Positions 1 to 13,700 are shown, numbered from the stretch's first letter. The stretch: DNA of 64,000 nt from Apostichopus japonicus (GCF_037975245.1 NC_092574.1:25191213-25255212); one strand, 5' to 3'. The notes: a model not told the origin generated them from the letters alone. Numbers and translations are program-made.

Positions 1-1147
1 CGTAGTTCGCAAACATGGGGGAAGTTGATCTTCTAAATCAGAACTGAGAATACATATGTTAAGGAAAATATGTGGAATAGTAAAATAGTGTATTTATCTC
101 AATAAAGAGCCATTGAATTAAGTCATATCATGTATTTTCAAAGCTGTCATCACTCTGTAGTATAGACTGACCAGACATTTCTCTTAAACTGCTGATGTAG
201 TAGCTTTAATGAAACCAAAAGACTGCATGGTTAAAGAGGCTAAAAAAAAGAAAAAAAGAAGTTTGTTAAAGATATTTGGTGATGGCCTCAACAAATTGCT
301 TGATTCGTTTGATTGAAATGTGTAGGAAAATGATTTTTTTGTAAGGTTTGAGTATAATACAATTCTGCAAAGTGGTTGTCTGGGTCAGTAGGAGAATTGA
401 GAAGATGTACTTCAGATGTACTTCAGATCTTTTCTAAGAAACAAGTCGCATGAGCGATGTGTTACTTAGCTGACGCCTTCGTGATTATTAAGAGGTTCCA
501 CTAATAACAACGGTAAACAGACACAGTCTTTCTTACCCAGTCTAAGTGCCGTAGAATACTCTATTAAAGATATGGTCGTGGGAATAGCACAAAATTGTAA
601 ATAGGGGCCAAAGGTTTGGATTCCTCTCGGATTCTGTATGTTTTAGAAAATGGAATAGAGCAAAGACATTTTAGGCTGCAGCAGCAATTGAAGCAGATAC
701 CTCAGGGTTACAATCCTACCGCACTGTTTCTAATCCTGTTTGAATTTATCCAATTTTTTTTTCCAGTTTCTTTCCATTGTCTATAAGTTTTCTTTTGTTC
801 ATTTACATTTACTTGTTTTAGACAATAATGGAAAAGCAGCATTAGAAATAAATTTGCAATTGTCAGTTTTATATTCAGTTTTATCAGGGGTCAACAGGCT
901 AGCTTGGTATGCAGAGATAGCTTGTGCAATAGGCCTGGCAAATATCAATTGATTACGTTGCAGTCTCACCTTGATATTCCAGGGTCTTCCTGTGTTTGCT
1001 CTGTATTCAATATTTCTACCATTGGAATAAGAATAAATTCTGTTTGAACCAGGTAGCTTTGTAGTTTTCCTCAGCCTTATCCTTTAAGTGTGAATGAATG
1101 GAACCTGAATATCTTGAAACAATCATACTCATACATCTTAATTACAG
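1..1147 (+). other. Intron of the formin-type gene, with one short open frame
   Basis: This stretch precedes the first recognisable formin exon, and I see no further exon of that gene in it. The only coding-like piece is a 35-codon open frame at 209-316 that is strongly basic (a run of five Lys, then an amphipathic segment) and ends in TGA. It is treated as a separate finding. The rest is AT-rich non-coding sequence. Confidence 0.5.
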
Positions 1148-4100
1148 GAAAACAAAAAGAGAAAAACTCAAGAAGCCAAGGCAGAGGCAAGACGTATCAA
1201 AAAGGAGGAGCAAGAGAAAGCCATTGCTGCATCTGGAGGCAAATTAAAGAAAGTAAAGCCACCCCCTCTCCCAGAAGAGGGTTGTATCATTGATAACCTG
1301 CTCAGTGATATAAGAAAGGTAGAAACTTCATCTTGTATTGAAACATACTTGTATTAAAAGACATCAGTACTGGCCACAACATTTAGCTAACTATTGTTGC
1401 TAACAGTTATAAAAACACACTTTGCTTGAGGTGCTGATCCTCCAAATTATAAGTGGTATTAGAGTATTCAATTAAACAATAACATGTCTCTATGAAGGCA
1501 ATTTTGTTGAGTGTGGCTGTAAAATGTGTGCTTCACTGTAATGGTTGTGTAGTCCTATTCCCTTTGAACATTTTCAATTTTACTCAGTAGCAAATAATGC
1601 TTTGTTTCATATTCAGTGAAGTAGAAAGCTTGAAAATTTGGAGGGAGCGGGAGCAGATAGATGTATTAAGTCCGCATTGTTAGCTTGATTACATTGTGCT
1701 GGCATCTTCCTTAAAATTTGGGTGTAATAAGTTTGTATTGAATGGCCCTTTGCACAGTGGTTGCATAGGAATCCTGCAATCCGATAAGAATCTTTAATGT
1801 GTTTTATGTTCTTTTGTTAAGTGCAAAATTATGTAAGGCATTTCTGTACCCTTTGCAAAAACTGTTCTCTTTAGATTCACTTCAATATATTTCTCAAGTT
1901 CCTGGATACTATAAAGGAAAGTCAGGCAATTATCAAACGGCCCATCATGTCTAATGCATCATATAATCTAAACCTGAATGCAATACTGAAAGTCTAAGTG
2001 AGAATTTATGGCATCAAAATCCCATTGTTATAAAGCCGTTGCTATGAACCAACGAGGATTTGAACTTACGCTTTAACTTGTTAAGGTCGATTGTACAAAA
2101 ACTTGTTCATAAGTATACAAAAATTGTTCACTTTAAACGTTGTACTTAAGGAACATGGACCCTGGTTGGGACTTTGAATCCCAAGGACTCAGATAGGGAC
2201 TTGGCTTGGATGTCGATTAAACTCGATTGAATCATAGTATTCTCACTGTTTATGAGTCTAGAAATAAGCCAACATTTTTGTTTGCATTGCACTTCACAGG
2301 GCTTTCCCCTTCGCAAAGCTCAAGTCCATTCACCCTCGTCAGGACCAGGAATTGGACCACGTGGCACACGAGGTAGTCGACGTCAGAAGAATGAGTTGGA
2401 AAGACAAAATGAAGACGTGAAGGGTTCAAAAGTGGCAGATGAAGAGAAGCTAGAAAAAACTTCTGAGAACAAAGTCAGGAAAGCAGAAAATGTAGAATCA
2501 GAGAAGGGAGTTGGAAAGGAAAAGCGTGGAAAAGATGATGAACAGAAACTGACAGTGATCAAAGAAGACATGGCTGACAGTAAGGAAACAAACACAGTAA
2601 GTGACCAGGAGAAAGCAGTATCTAACGAAAATGATTTGAAAACAATGGTAGCTGTTACAGAGAAACTAGGGGAGAAACCAGAGGGAGAAGTGACCAAATC
2701 AGTGGATGAAGGGATTGCAGAGAGCGAAGACGAATGGGTAGATGTCACAATTGAAGATGCAACCAGTGGTAGGCAAGGCAAATTGGAAGTAAAACTTAAT
2801 GGCCTGACTAATGAAGATGATGCTTCATCCAAATTACAGGAGGTAGGTGACAAAGATGGAGTTCCTTCAGTGGTGATTAGTGATGCAGACATTGATATTA
2901 AACTTCCGAATGGTGAGAAAGACGGTCATGGCCAGGTCAATGGACATGCATCACTTGATAAAGAGGAAGAAGCTGCAGACAGCCAAAAGTTGAAGGAATC
3001 AGCTGAAGTGGATCAAGGAAATGAAGAGGAGGATGTTTGGCAAGTACGAGTCGCTGCTCCAGAAGAGCAAGAAAGTAAATCTCCAAGGACGGTCAACAGC
3101 GAGATTGATCCTCATGAGATGAAAGTGGACAGCAAAGTAAGTTCTGCAGATGGAGGAAGTCAGGTTGATGAAGAAGGTAACATTGGTAACAAGGAAGGAG
3201 ATAAAGGTGTGACCTCTAAGGGCAAAGTTGTTGGTGATGAGGATGCTCTCGTTGGTTTAATGGATGTTCAAGAAGATGCAGAAGAAGCAACTTCCAAGGC
3301 AGTGATGGTCGAGAAAGTTCTTGCAAGCACCAAAAAACCAGCCATAGAACAAGAAAATAGCAGTTGGGATAATTTATCTGATGATAATGATGATAATAAT
3401 GCTCAAGATATTTCAAGGATTGAAGATGCAACTGTGACTGAAAAGGTGTCTCCAGTAGCAGTTGAACCCAGCGCTCCTCCAAAGACGAAAAAGAAGAAGA
3501 AATTTGGCACAATTAGAAGCTTTTTCAGTGGGATTAAAAAGGGTTTCTCTACTTCTAAACTTGAAGAGGGTAAAGTGGAAAGGTCAAATAGTTTCAGTGC
3601 AAAGGATACCGCTGAAGCAAGTACTAGTAAAGCAACAAGCCGTCCCAACAGATCACAAAGCCTTATCTTTACAAATAAATCAAAAGCCAAATCCAAAATG
3701 ACAAACAGCCAAACCTTTTCAGAAGGTCCCTTGCCAAGTACAAAGGATGCTTCCTCACATAGTCCAAATTCAAATAACAACAATTCCAGGGCAAGAGGTC
3801 AATCAGGTATGTCTAATATCCCACGAACGCAATCTTCCTTCTCTGTCGGTCACCAGCAGCAATCGAGAGCGGACGACTCTCTGCCCACATGGTTTGGTCG
3901 TCACGAGGGTGGCCGGACTGCTGTAGCAGAGAGGAAGAGGGTGTTATCAATACAGCGTTCCGTCAGTAACTTGGATGAAAAATTTAATGCAGACGATTGG
4001 AAGAAACTCCATGCGCGTTACAGCTTTGTGAAACCAGATATCCCTCAGGAGGAGGAATTGGAGGAAAAGCCCAGCACCTTGGAGGAAACGGAACTTTCAG

Positions 4101-4267
4101 ATTGTCAGCCAAAGCAAAAGAAAGAAGAAGCAGAGAACGGGTACACCAGTGACGTGGGACGTTTTGTAGTCAACCGTTACATCCACGACCCAAACCTGCG
4201 GAGACGGTCCCCAGCTCCTCATCCACATATGAGAAGACAATCGGTAGGTACAGCGCGGCCAAAATAG
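1148..4267 (+). CDS. Formin (INF2-like), 3' end: WH2/DAD-like motif and acidic C-terminal tail (partial)
   Basis: Two exons join in phase 0. The first, 1148-1318, follows an ...TTACAG acceptor and ends at AAG|GTAGAA. The second, 2300-4267, follows CTTCACAG and ends at a TAG stop. The first encodes a charged Lys/Glu/Arg helix (the tail of the FH2 coiled coil) and then CIIDNLLSDIRK. The second continues GFPLRKAQ. Together they match the WH2/DAD-like motif of INF2-type formins (IDxLLxDIRKGFxLRK), which binds actin monomer and the inhibitory domain. About 640 residues follow: long acidic Glu/Lys/Asp-rich disorder, a polybasic KKKKKFGTIRSFF patch, Ser/Asn-rich linkers and a basic C terminus without a CAAX box. 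Known family role: actin nucleation, elongation and severing in the cytoplasm. The FH2 catalytic core lies upstream of the window. Family call is good; INF2 rather than another formin is inferred from the motif only. Confidence 0.82.
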
Positions 4268-4574
4268 CTGCACGATGTAAGAGATGTCATGGAAAAGTGA
4301 GCTGAGATGTTTGACGAAAGAATGATGAAATCTTTATTGAAACATGAAGATGCAACATTTCAAGTGAGTATGGTGTTGAGATGAAACATCCAGGGAAAGA
4401 GTGTGAATGGTTAAACACCCATATTATTTGAAATAATCGAAAGGTTTTGGTCATCAAAGTATTAATTTTCCCATGCCAGGCTGTATAGATGGGTAATGTG
4501 AACATTTACGGGAGTAGTGTTGAATCAATGTGAAATGTAGGAAGAGTATTACTGTAGGTTGAAGAATGTTATTG

Positions 4575-4580
4575 AATAAA
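4575..4580 (+). terminator. Poly(A) signal AATAAA of the formin-type gene
   Basis: A canonical AATAAA lies 308 bases after the formin stop codon, inside AT-rich sequence with a second overlapping AATAA shortly after. The 3' UTR is inferred to run from 4268 to about 4600. Another AATAAA at about 5237 could serve a longer transcript. Confidence 0.5.
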
Positions 4581-4599
4581 AATAATGTAATAAACTATT

Positions 4600-7278
4600 A
4601 AGTAACCAGAAAGAGATTGAAGCACAGCAAGTACAATCATGGCAATTGAGAAGTCAAATTGAGTTGTGAAATATGCATCATTGCCATCTCTATCAAAGTT
4701 ACTACTTCATGAAAATAAAAAGAACAGGAACAGTTTGAATTATTTTAAAGGTATCTGCTTAAGATGTGTGTGGTATGATGTGATGATCAATTCTCAGTGG
4801 TTCCCAAAGGAGGATGGGATAATAGGATGGAGAAATCCCCCTCAGTATCCCCTTCTCCACGCTCCCCGAGTCTGCAGCACAACATGCACCAATGCATAGA
4901 GTTTGAATATCAAAAGAAAAAGGCCAAGCAGAAAGATGACGTTTTCGACTGTAAGGTAGTATTGGTAAAGATAGGTAAGGTAGAAACACAAGTAACATAA
5001 TGCATGTATGTCCTTAGCTACCTGTCAACTGTCCTCAACTACTGCTCACTGTATATTGGTCTGCTGCCCTCACTATTGGTGCATGCTGCATTGCATCATA
5101 TGGGTTTCAGTATCAGTGTAAAATGATACAAACCAGGGACTACAGGAAGCATATTCAATGGCTATGTGTTATTGCAAGAGGTTAGCGGAAGATATTGAAC
5201 GAAAGAAGAGATTAGATTGTGTAACTGCAATTTCTCAATAAAGAAACAGGACTGTGTCAAACATTTCCTGTGTAAACCTGTTTTCTGCTACAGACTTATA
5301 ACAGCAATCAATAAGGGAGAGGCCAAAATGGTATTATTCAATGTGTTTGGAATATAATGTATTTATGATCATTGTCAATACCTTGTTGTTTACTTTTTAT
5401 TATGTATAATATGCAACTGCAACACTATTATTTGTTTATTTTGAGAGTTCTCCTTATCACTGTATCACACACAGCCCTACAGGTTAATTGCTATCCATAT
5501 AATACCATATTAGTATTGGCAAAGACTTGTTAACTTGTGCCCAACCTCAGTATTTTATGACTTATTTCATAACTGTATCATAAAACGCCGAAACCAGTCG
5601 CTCTCTCTTAAACCAATGCATTGAAGTGATCACTCATGCCTCTCTTACACCAGGTTAACTTCTAACTTTGCTCAGTTATGCCAATTTAAAGTAAACGTTG
5701 AATGTTGATGCCAAAACAACCTGATTTTGTGCTCCTTTTAGCAGTGGAAGCATGTAGTTTTAATCTGGCCGCACATGAGTACATAAGCATGTTCAATTCT
5801 AATTAACAGATTAAATTAAATTATAATTCAAATATACATACATCTATTTAAATCTTATTGGTTTGTCTCATCAAAACAAATGGTACTTTCAGTAGTTTAA
5901 TGCAAGTGGTTGAGAGGGTGGTAGAATCTCAGGGGCCCAAAGCCTAACATTGGTATACATAGCAAATTCTTTCAAAAGTTCAGTATCATCAAAAAGAAGT
6001 GTGAACCCAATCTCTGCCTTTGCACTAGCATGGTCTCTCAATTGCTAGCATTGCTCAGTTCATGTACCCTCTTTAATATAGGTTCTGTTAGTTTATTGCC
6101 TATTGTCAGTACCTGGATGATTGTAATAGTTTGCTATGATCAAAGGCAATATGCTGCTTGGTATATGTAAATTTATGTTATTAACATATAAAACTTGTTA
6201 AAACGAAAAGTCAAACTCTCTTAGAAACGTATAACAAAGTCAGTTATTTCAAGTACACTTCCTTGAAGGTTTCTAAAGTCCCACTGCTTAGAAACATCTT
6301 TCAGTCAATCTTTATTTTCTGTAGAAAATCAGCCATTTTCACAGTCTGGAGTAATAAACGGTAAATGGGAATCATTTCTTTATTTTAATTTGAAATGTTT
6401 TCATACCTTACTTTCTATATTCATACAATAGTACTTAGGGAAATGAAAGAGAAAGTTGAAATGATTGAAATCATGAACCTTTTACGTTTTCTTGGTTTAG
6501 CACTGGGTACTATTTTCATTATCTTTACTTCGGTTTTAATTTTTTTTTCACATGGCGCTGAACGTTTCATGAACAATTATGTATCCATAGTTGGGTTGTA
6601 CTTCATGATAACTGACATTAGCTATAATCTTGTATACTTGTCATAGAAAACAAAATATATTTTATCTCATTTTCTTAGTTTATACCTTGTAATGTCATTT
6701 AGTTCAAAGAGTTCTTGTATTCTTAAAGTTATCGGAAATTCATCGTTTTAATTTTTTATAACATCAGTACTCACTTGTACTCACAATGATTATATATATT
6801 TTGCAGAGAGTAGCCCTGTTCCATAGAAGGCCTTTGTAGTATTTTGTCTTGTTATTTCACACTAATTGCTGGCTGGTTAAGTATGCACATTAATGAATTC
6901 ATTTGATATTTTAAATTGGTTTTCTTTTATAGAGTAAGATATTTGTGTGTTACATATTTGTAGTAAAATACTGATTTTATCATCTTTAATTGATATTTTA
7001 GAAGGCAAATCAAAATGTAAGCATTTATTCTCTCTCTTCTGATATGCTGGCATTTATTTTCTATGTACTTTTCATGTTACCTTATTCTCTCTAATCTGAA
7101 GTATAAATCTTGAAATATAAAAAAGCTCTGAAACTTCACAAATGTGTTAATATCATATTTTATTACTTTATGCTAGTTGTGTTGACTTTCAGTTGCTTTG
7201 GCAGTTGACCAGAATTGTGTGTATTTTTTTCTTGCTTACTTTTCATGCTAGTTATGTCACATAAGCTTTATAATGTGT
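4600..7278. other. Intergenic, AT-rich, no supported gene
   Basis: No exon with recognisable protein similarity was seen on either strand. An 83-codon hydrophobic open frame at 6395-6646 sits in very T-rich DNA and is best explained by composition. Alternative longer 3' UTRs of the formin gene cannot be excluded for the first part. Confidence 0.5.
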
Positions 7279-7303
7279 GTATATGTATATATATATGTAT
7301 ATA

Positions 7304-7373
<70 letters not shown>
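7279..7373. repeat. (TA)n microsatellite
   Basis: About 95 bases of nearly pure alternating TA, interrupted early by TG steps (TATG). This is a simple repeat; the long Tyr/Ile open frame over it is an artefact. Confidence 0.95.
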
Positions 7374-7376
<3 letters not shown>

Positions 7377-7904
7377 ATCAGTGTCGTATGGGCTGCTGTG
7401 TTTTATTATAAACATCATTCTCCTAAAAGGTTGTATTGTATGGTTTTGAAACCCCCCAAAAATGAAAAATACTTTGTTTCAAATTTCCAGTTGAAGTTGG
7501 ACTTATGCTGTTTCGTGTGTAAAGTTGGACTTTTGTTTGGTTAAAACTAGGTACAGTGTTTAAAGGGAAAGGTTCTGTTTCTCTTTGAATAGCATCATAG
7601 TATGAATTTTCTGTTAATTTGAAAGAGTAAATATTATGTTAAAAAAATTATGTGTATCTTCTATCTTGAATGTCTCTCTCTTTTTTGGCTGATTAAGCAT
7701 ATTTCATGTGAAATATGTTTGTGTATATTCTATCTTATTTAAGAAGCAATACAAAATAAGTTGTAAACGATTTTAAAGAAAAATGAAGGTATCGGGAAAT
7801 ATAATCTTTTCCTTAGGTCCACCAAATTGGCAACAAAACCGATGAAATATGGCAAAGACTGCAAAGGGGTTTTAAGTGAAGACCATTACATTGAATTTAA
7901 GGAA

Positions 7905-8162
7905 CAGGTTAGATAGTTTAATTTGTATTTGTATTTTAGATCCTCCTGCAAGCAGGAATTCGCGAAGAAGCCTCATTGGCTTATCAAAGCCGCAAGCTGA
8001 ACGAAGTCGGTCTCTTACATTCATATTTAACGTCCCTGATTATGAATTGTCAACAACTCTGTAACTGGACGATATACATTAATCTTGGAGAGACTCTAAC
8101 CGGGGACCTTATGATTGAAAGGCACCGGGCGTTAACCACTGAGCTAACACTCCGCAAGTTTA
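7905..8162 (-). mobile_element. tRNA-derived SINE, minus strand
   Basis: Read on the minus strand, the element starts with a tRNA-like head. A box A (TAGCTCAGTGG) lies at 8146-8136 and a box B-like GGTTAGAGTCT at 8101-8091, with spacing typical of an internal RNA polymerase III promoter. The anticodon-loop region reads CTTTCAA, suggesting descent from a Glu(TTC)-type tRNA, though the stems are decayed. A unique body follows, then the block TTCGCGAATTCCTGCTTGC and a tail of ACAAAT-type simple repeats at 7915-7935. A second partial copy of the 3' block and its tail lies at 43278-43362, supporting a dispersed family. Confidence 0.75.
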
Positions 8163-8169
8163 ATAACTT

Positions 8170-10556
8170 GCTAATAAGAAGCATTTATGAACCGTATTTT
8201 GGATCTCTTCATGGTAATATGCAGGTTCATTTAATTATCTGCCAATATTAAAAGGTTTGATCAGAATGGTGCAAAGTGCTAACTATAACCTAACGAGTCT
8301 AGTTGAGTGAATTTTAAAGGAACTAACGAGTGTCGAGGGGTCAATGCTGTAAAGTCTTAGGCGACTGTCTAAATTGCCTGTAAATTGAATTTGTGCACGA
8401 AAATGTTTGCAACATACGGTAAGGGGAACTGAAAAACTCTTATATTAGTTTGTACTGCCAAGTTTATTTGTTCTGTGTTTGAATTTCCTGTTGTCCAGTG
8501 GTTTTCAAAAAGACGAGAGCAAGATTAGCTTATATTTCTTCTGTATATTAATGTATTTCCTGTTTAGTCACATTTAGCAATTTGAATCTCATGTACAAAT
8601 TTCTTAATTAGTTATTCAGAATTTACAAATAATGCAATAAATTATGAAAAAGGGAAATGATAGATTTGTTGACCTAACACGTCATTTTTAAAATTGGCAA
8701 AATATATTTTATTTCTGCATAGCACTTATACATCAAAAAAACTGATAAAAAAGAAACGAATAAATCAATTATGAGCATCAAAAATGAGCTTTTTCCTCAC
8801 TTTTTCTGTCTTGACTATACCCCCAAATGGATTGACATATGCCGGCCGTTACCTTGGGCAAACATTTTTATTACACAGTCACTGTTTCATCGTATATCAG
8901 AAAGACGAGAGTATATTATCAGAAAATTAAATTTAAACTATAACACTTTGCTGGTGTTATCTCTGCAACGGCAGTACATAAAAAGTTTGATTTTCTAGCC
9001 AAAGTTCAGTTAGTATATAGGCAATGCTCTCGCCACTCGAACTATCAACATTCTGTCATATTTCATTCATGCAGGATACGGTAAAACTACAGAGCAACTC
9101 TCCGATTTGGCTCTTTCAGACATCTCGGTCAGTTTTTCGAAATTATGACAAAATCATGCCCTCCGTCGTGAAATTCTCTCACTTGTCTCGTGACGTGACA
9201 TAGTCTTGTCGTGGAGATTTTTCACTCAGGCCTATAGTTACGTTCGGGCGGTTTTTCGGGATAATTATAGAATTTGTTGGCTAAGCATATCAACAACCCC
9301 CGTCCCTTCCCTCTGCCGCCGGACCGTAGCGATGTCTCTGTATATTGAAATACATTGCACGTTTGCATCGGTCTAAATGTACTTAACATAAGATAGTTGC
9401 TTCTGTTCTACAGTCAACTGCATTAAAATAGGAAACATTTGTATAGAAAATATTTGAGCCACGACTATCGTAATATGAATAAAAAAGAACAGCAACCAAA
9501 CAGGCGTGTGGGAAGGGGAAGGGGGGCTGGTGGGTGGGGGTGCTTTGACGCAAGGTTGAAAGGAACTTGAAGGCATGCACAGCTAGGTGATGCAATTAAA
9601 ACAGACGACCCTGTATGTATGAATTAAAACAAAAGTGTCAATGTTTCCCAATAGAAAACGAGGGCGATATTTAAGAACCTTACATGCATAGATAGACTCG
9701 GGATGTGTGATTTGATTAGTTCGCAGATAACATTGCAAAGGTCCTGCCTCTACCAATTTGTCACGAGGGTTCTACTCGTAATGGATAAGGTTGGCGTGTA
9801 ATATACATTTTTGAGTAGTCGAATGAGAACTTTATTTCAGAACACATAAAAATACTTGCTTTCCTTATACATCTTCTGCCGTGGAAGTAGTTATTTTCTT
9901 TATAGATTTTATACTTCCACTTTTGTTTTACTTACAGCCAGCTTACGTCACCACTATCATCATAATGGTACTAACCAAAGTTTCAGTTGCATGGACTATT
10001 GTATAGGGGGTAACCAATTTCTGTATCAAGCATAACACATATTTTAACATTTAAACAACAGGTTAACTACATAATATTTTCAACATTTACTAACTTAATA
10101 GTACCATGTACAATTTTAATGTTCCTTTGATAATTTTATCCTACCCGTTGAATATTTTTCTAACACTGGCAAACAGTGTACACCCTACAATTTTAGCAAT
10201 AGCAACCTTTCAAGAAATGACGGTCTGCCTTCGCTGGCCAAAGGATTTGTACCAACGAAGTCTTCGACTTTGAGCACATCGTTTCTTTATGTTGCCGTGT
10301 TGGACGAATCTTACCCTAATAGGAATTGTCGACTTTGCGATCCGCGTTATAGTCATTGCCGACTTTGCAATCCGCGGTCCCCCTCACAAATTTCCTAGTC
10401 GGGTTACTCCAATATTTCCCTTTCGGGAAACCAAAAAAAAAAATGATTTTGGAAATGGCTAGAATCCTCGTCTTCTTGCCTTACGTCGATGTCGTGTAAG
10501 AGTTTATGACACAAAACTAAATAGAGTAACTTTCATCTGAAGTGCATGATCGATAC
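8170..10556. other. Intergenic, no supported gene
   Basis: No recognisable coding exon, RNA gene or strong repeat. At 10205-10390 two related motifs (GACTTTGCGATCCGCG and GACTTTGCAATCCGCG) are spaced 40 bases apart. This may be extended 3' UTR of the minus-strand gene that ends at 10797. Confidence 0.4.
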
Positions 10557-10595
10557 TTTATTCGCCTTGACAGAAATCTACAACCAAATAAAAGT

Positions 10596-10601
10596 TTTAT
10601 T
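10596..10601 (-). terminator. Candidate poly(A) signal of the minus-strand Ser/Thr-rich gene
   Basis: TTTATT on the plus strand reads AATAAA on the minus strand, about 196 bases after the stop codon at 10797-10799. A second AATAAA (minus) occurs at 10557-10562. Either could end the transcript. Confidence 0.45.
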
Positions 10602-10796
10602 GAAAACCTTACACGATATTTGATGGAATAAAACATGAAATAATTTTGTAAAAAAAGTGAAAGAAATCAAATATCATACATAATATAGGTAAACTTAACA
10701 ATGCATACTAATTACTTATATAAAAATGCAAGAGAAATTATCCCTGACATCAGTGTTGCTGTTAACGTTTTAGCCCTGATAGCACGACCATGCACG

Positions 10797-13700
10797 TCAT
10801 TTCCTTGATACTGAAAGCCTTGAGTCCTTTGCATCATTTACTTCCCTACGACTGGTCGATAGACGACATTTCTGTTCAGGAACAGAGGGATAATTTCTTG
10901 AACTTTCCAATTTCTTACAAAGTAAGTTACTCATTGATTGCTTTGAGGATTTTGAGATCCGTCTTGATCGACTGCTCGTCGTCGACGTTTTCGATGATTT
11001 AAGCTGTATTGCAGAAAACCTTACATCGCCTCTCTTCCTGTTTATATAGGAATCCTTTCTTGTAGAAATTCCATCCGCAGCATTAAGATTCGTAGTGTCC
11101 TGTGCATTGCTCCTTACACTTGTTCCTTTGTGTTGATCTGACAGACGTCTCCTTAAGGAGTGCCGAGTCACGTAAACCGGTAAGACGTTCGCATCGACTA
11201 TACCCGGCAAATCATTGATTTGTTGCTGTTTATGTCGATGTAGCATTGTTTTTCCTCCACTAACACTACTACTACTACCACTAATACCGCTACGACTACC
11301 ACTACTACTACTAGGCCTACTACCACCACTACCACTACTACTACTACTACTACCACTACCACTACTACTACTACTACAACTACTACTACTACCACTACTA
11401 CTACTACCGCTATTACAACCGCTACTACTACCACTACCACTGCTACTACTACTACCACCAATACCAATACCACTACTACTACAACCACTACTACTACCAC
11501 TGCTACTTCTACCACTACTACCACTATTACTACCGCTACCACTACCACCACTACTACTACGCAAAGATATCATGAACGGTAACCGACCACGATCAATCGG
11601 TTGCTGCAAATCTGCGTTCGATCCGTCAGGACTCAGCGATAATGAGCGTTTCTTCACGATGGAGGCAGATTTGACATCGTCAACTAGATAATGTTGTGTG
11701 TTATTGCCTCTCATTGCACCTGTGCGACATACATCGCTCTTAGGAGTTATGACCGTATCGTTAATTAAATGATCATTGTCATCTTTGTCTTTCTCTTGTC
11801 TTGATTTGATAAAATTAGTTTTATCATCTATGTGACACTGGGTTGGCCCTTCGGTTATGCAAATAGGACGGTTTTCCTTAACTAGAGTACAATAATCATT
11901 ATTCCCTTGCGTTGCTTCCTTCGTGTCTTTGCCACTCCGCAGATTGTACTTGCGAGTTAGCATGTCAGTCAATTTGCCTTCATTTTTCGTGTTGTGTTTT
12001 TGTTTAAAGTCAAGAAGTGCACTATCATCATGGATACTTTCATCGGACTGTAGATTCCGGTGGTTCGTGCCTGCTTCGTTTCGGTTCTGTGAGCAACCCA
12101 AAGAAACCAAATTTACAGGTGTCGATGGACTTTGATCCTGTTTCGTATCTCTACCATGCCGTTGGAAATCAGTCTCGTGATCTGTTACTTGCGTTATATT
12201 CACACTAGGATTAATATTATCAGACAGTTGTGAGTTAAAAGGCGCCCCGTAGCAAAGTTCATTGGTGACATCTAGATCTTCATCTGGTGAGCTTTCGTGA
12301 TTGTGTTTCGACCCACTTCCATTATACTGTGGTGCGTGATCTCGAGGAGAAAAAGCGAGGGGAGGGGCTAGGCGTGGCAGACTTGTCAGATCAGGAACTT
12401 GAAGGGTAGACTGTCGGAAATTCGGACTATCAACAATACGGGTAACATCCTGCTCCCCATGATGTGAGTTGATGTGAGTATTGTTGCTCCTACCTTCGTT
12501 AGAATGCAACGAATCTTTAGGAAAAGAAGAGAGTACGAGGGAAGGACTAGCCTCTAGTTCCTTCAAAACCGTCTCCGGCGTTACTTGAATTGTAGACTGT
12601 TGTGAGTCATATTTTGCCTCACTACTTACGGTATTGGTATATTTCTGATCGCCAATGGCTGAGCTAGTGACACCCTCATTGGTTGTACAAGATTTCACAG
12701 CAGACGTAATTACGTCTTCATGAGGAATCGGAGGGTCATTGACAGGACATGTCCTTGGTTTTGGTAAAAGCGCCACTGCCATCACGTAAATTGGAGACTG
12801 CTGTGAGTCTACCTTCACCTCACTACTGACTGTATTTGTATATATCTGATCTCCAACGGTTGAGCTGTCTTCACTTTGTTTGTTTGTCCCTGGTTTATCA
12901 TCAAAGGTAAATTCGTCGCATTGAGAAGTTGCAGCAACGAGAGAGGTGCAAGTTTCCAGTTCCGGCAAATTCATTACCTCTGTTACTTGAAGTATAGATT
13001 GTTTCGAGTCAATCAGTGAATTGCTAGTAGCTTTCTGATTTCCATCAACTGAGCTGTTGTCACGGGCATTGTTTGTACTTGACATTTCAACACACTGAAA
13101 AGCGTCTTCGTGCGAGGAGGGAGGAACGAGGGAAGTGCAAGTTCCCAGCTTCAGTAAAGTCGCCACTGCCGTTTCTTCAAGTGTTGACTGTAGTGCGTCT
13201 GCCATGCCGTCAATTCTAACGGTTCGAGCACCTTTCTGATCTCCATTGGCAGGGCTGTTGTCAATTGCATTGTTTGTCTTCTGTTTTTTATCAGAAGTTA
13301 AGGCCACTTGCTGAGAATACGGGGAAACAGAGGAAGCAAATGATCCCAGCTCCAGTAAAGTCGTCACTGCCATTTCTTCAAGTGTAGACTGCTGTGAGTC
13401 TACCTTCACCTCGCTGCCAACGGTACTAGGTTTTTCATCAGGCGTAAATGCGTCTTTTTCATGTCGAGTCGGAGGATCGAGGGGAGAATAAGTTTCAAGT
13501 TCTGGTGAAATCTTCACTGCCGTTATCTTAAGTGTCGACTGTTGAGAGCATAATGTCTCATTTGTCACGGTATTGACAGTTTCCTGATCTTCAAAATTCG
13601 AGCTGTTGTAAATGTGATTGTTTGTAATAGGTGTTACATCAGATGTACATACGTCTTGTTCACGAAGAGTCTGCAGAGGATCGATGGGAGATATTTCAAG

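Noticed and set aside
2383-3783. Minus-strand frames opposite the formin tail
   Set aside because: The plus-strand frame has the formin motif and a consistent splice phase; the antisense frames are compositional shadows of a Glu/Lys-rich coding strand.
6395-6646. 83-codon hydrophobic frame resembling a membrane protein
   Set aside because: It lies in T-rich DNA that makes Phe/Ile/Leu-rich frames by chance; no family motif and no splice or promoter support.
11198-11551. Poly-Val and poly-Leu frames across the trinucleotide array
   Set aside because: They are other-frame readings of the ACT/ACC array whose real frame encodes Ser/Gly within the minus-strand gene.
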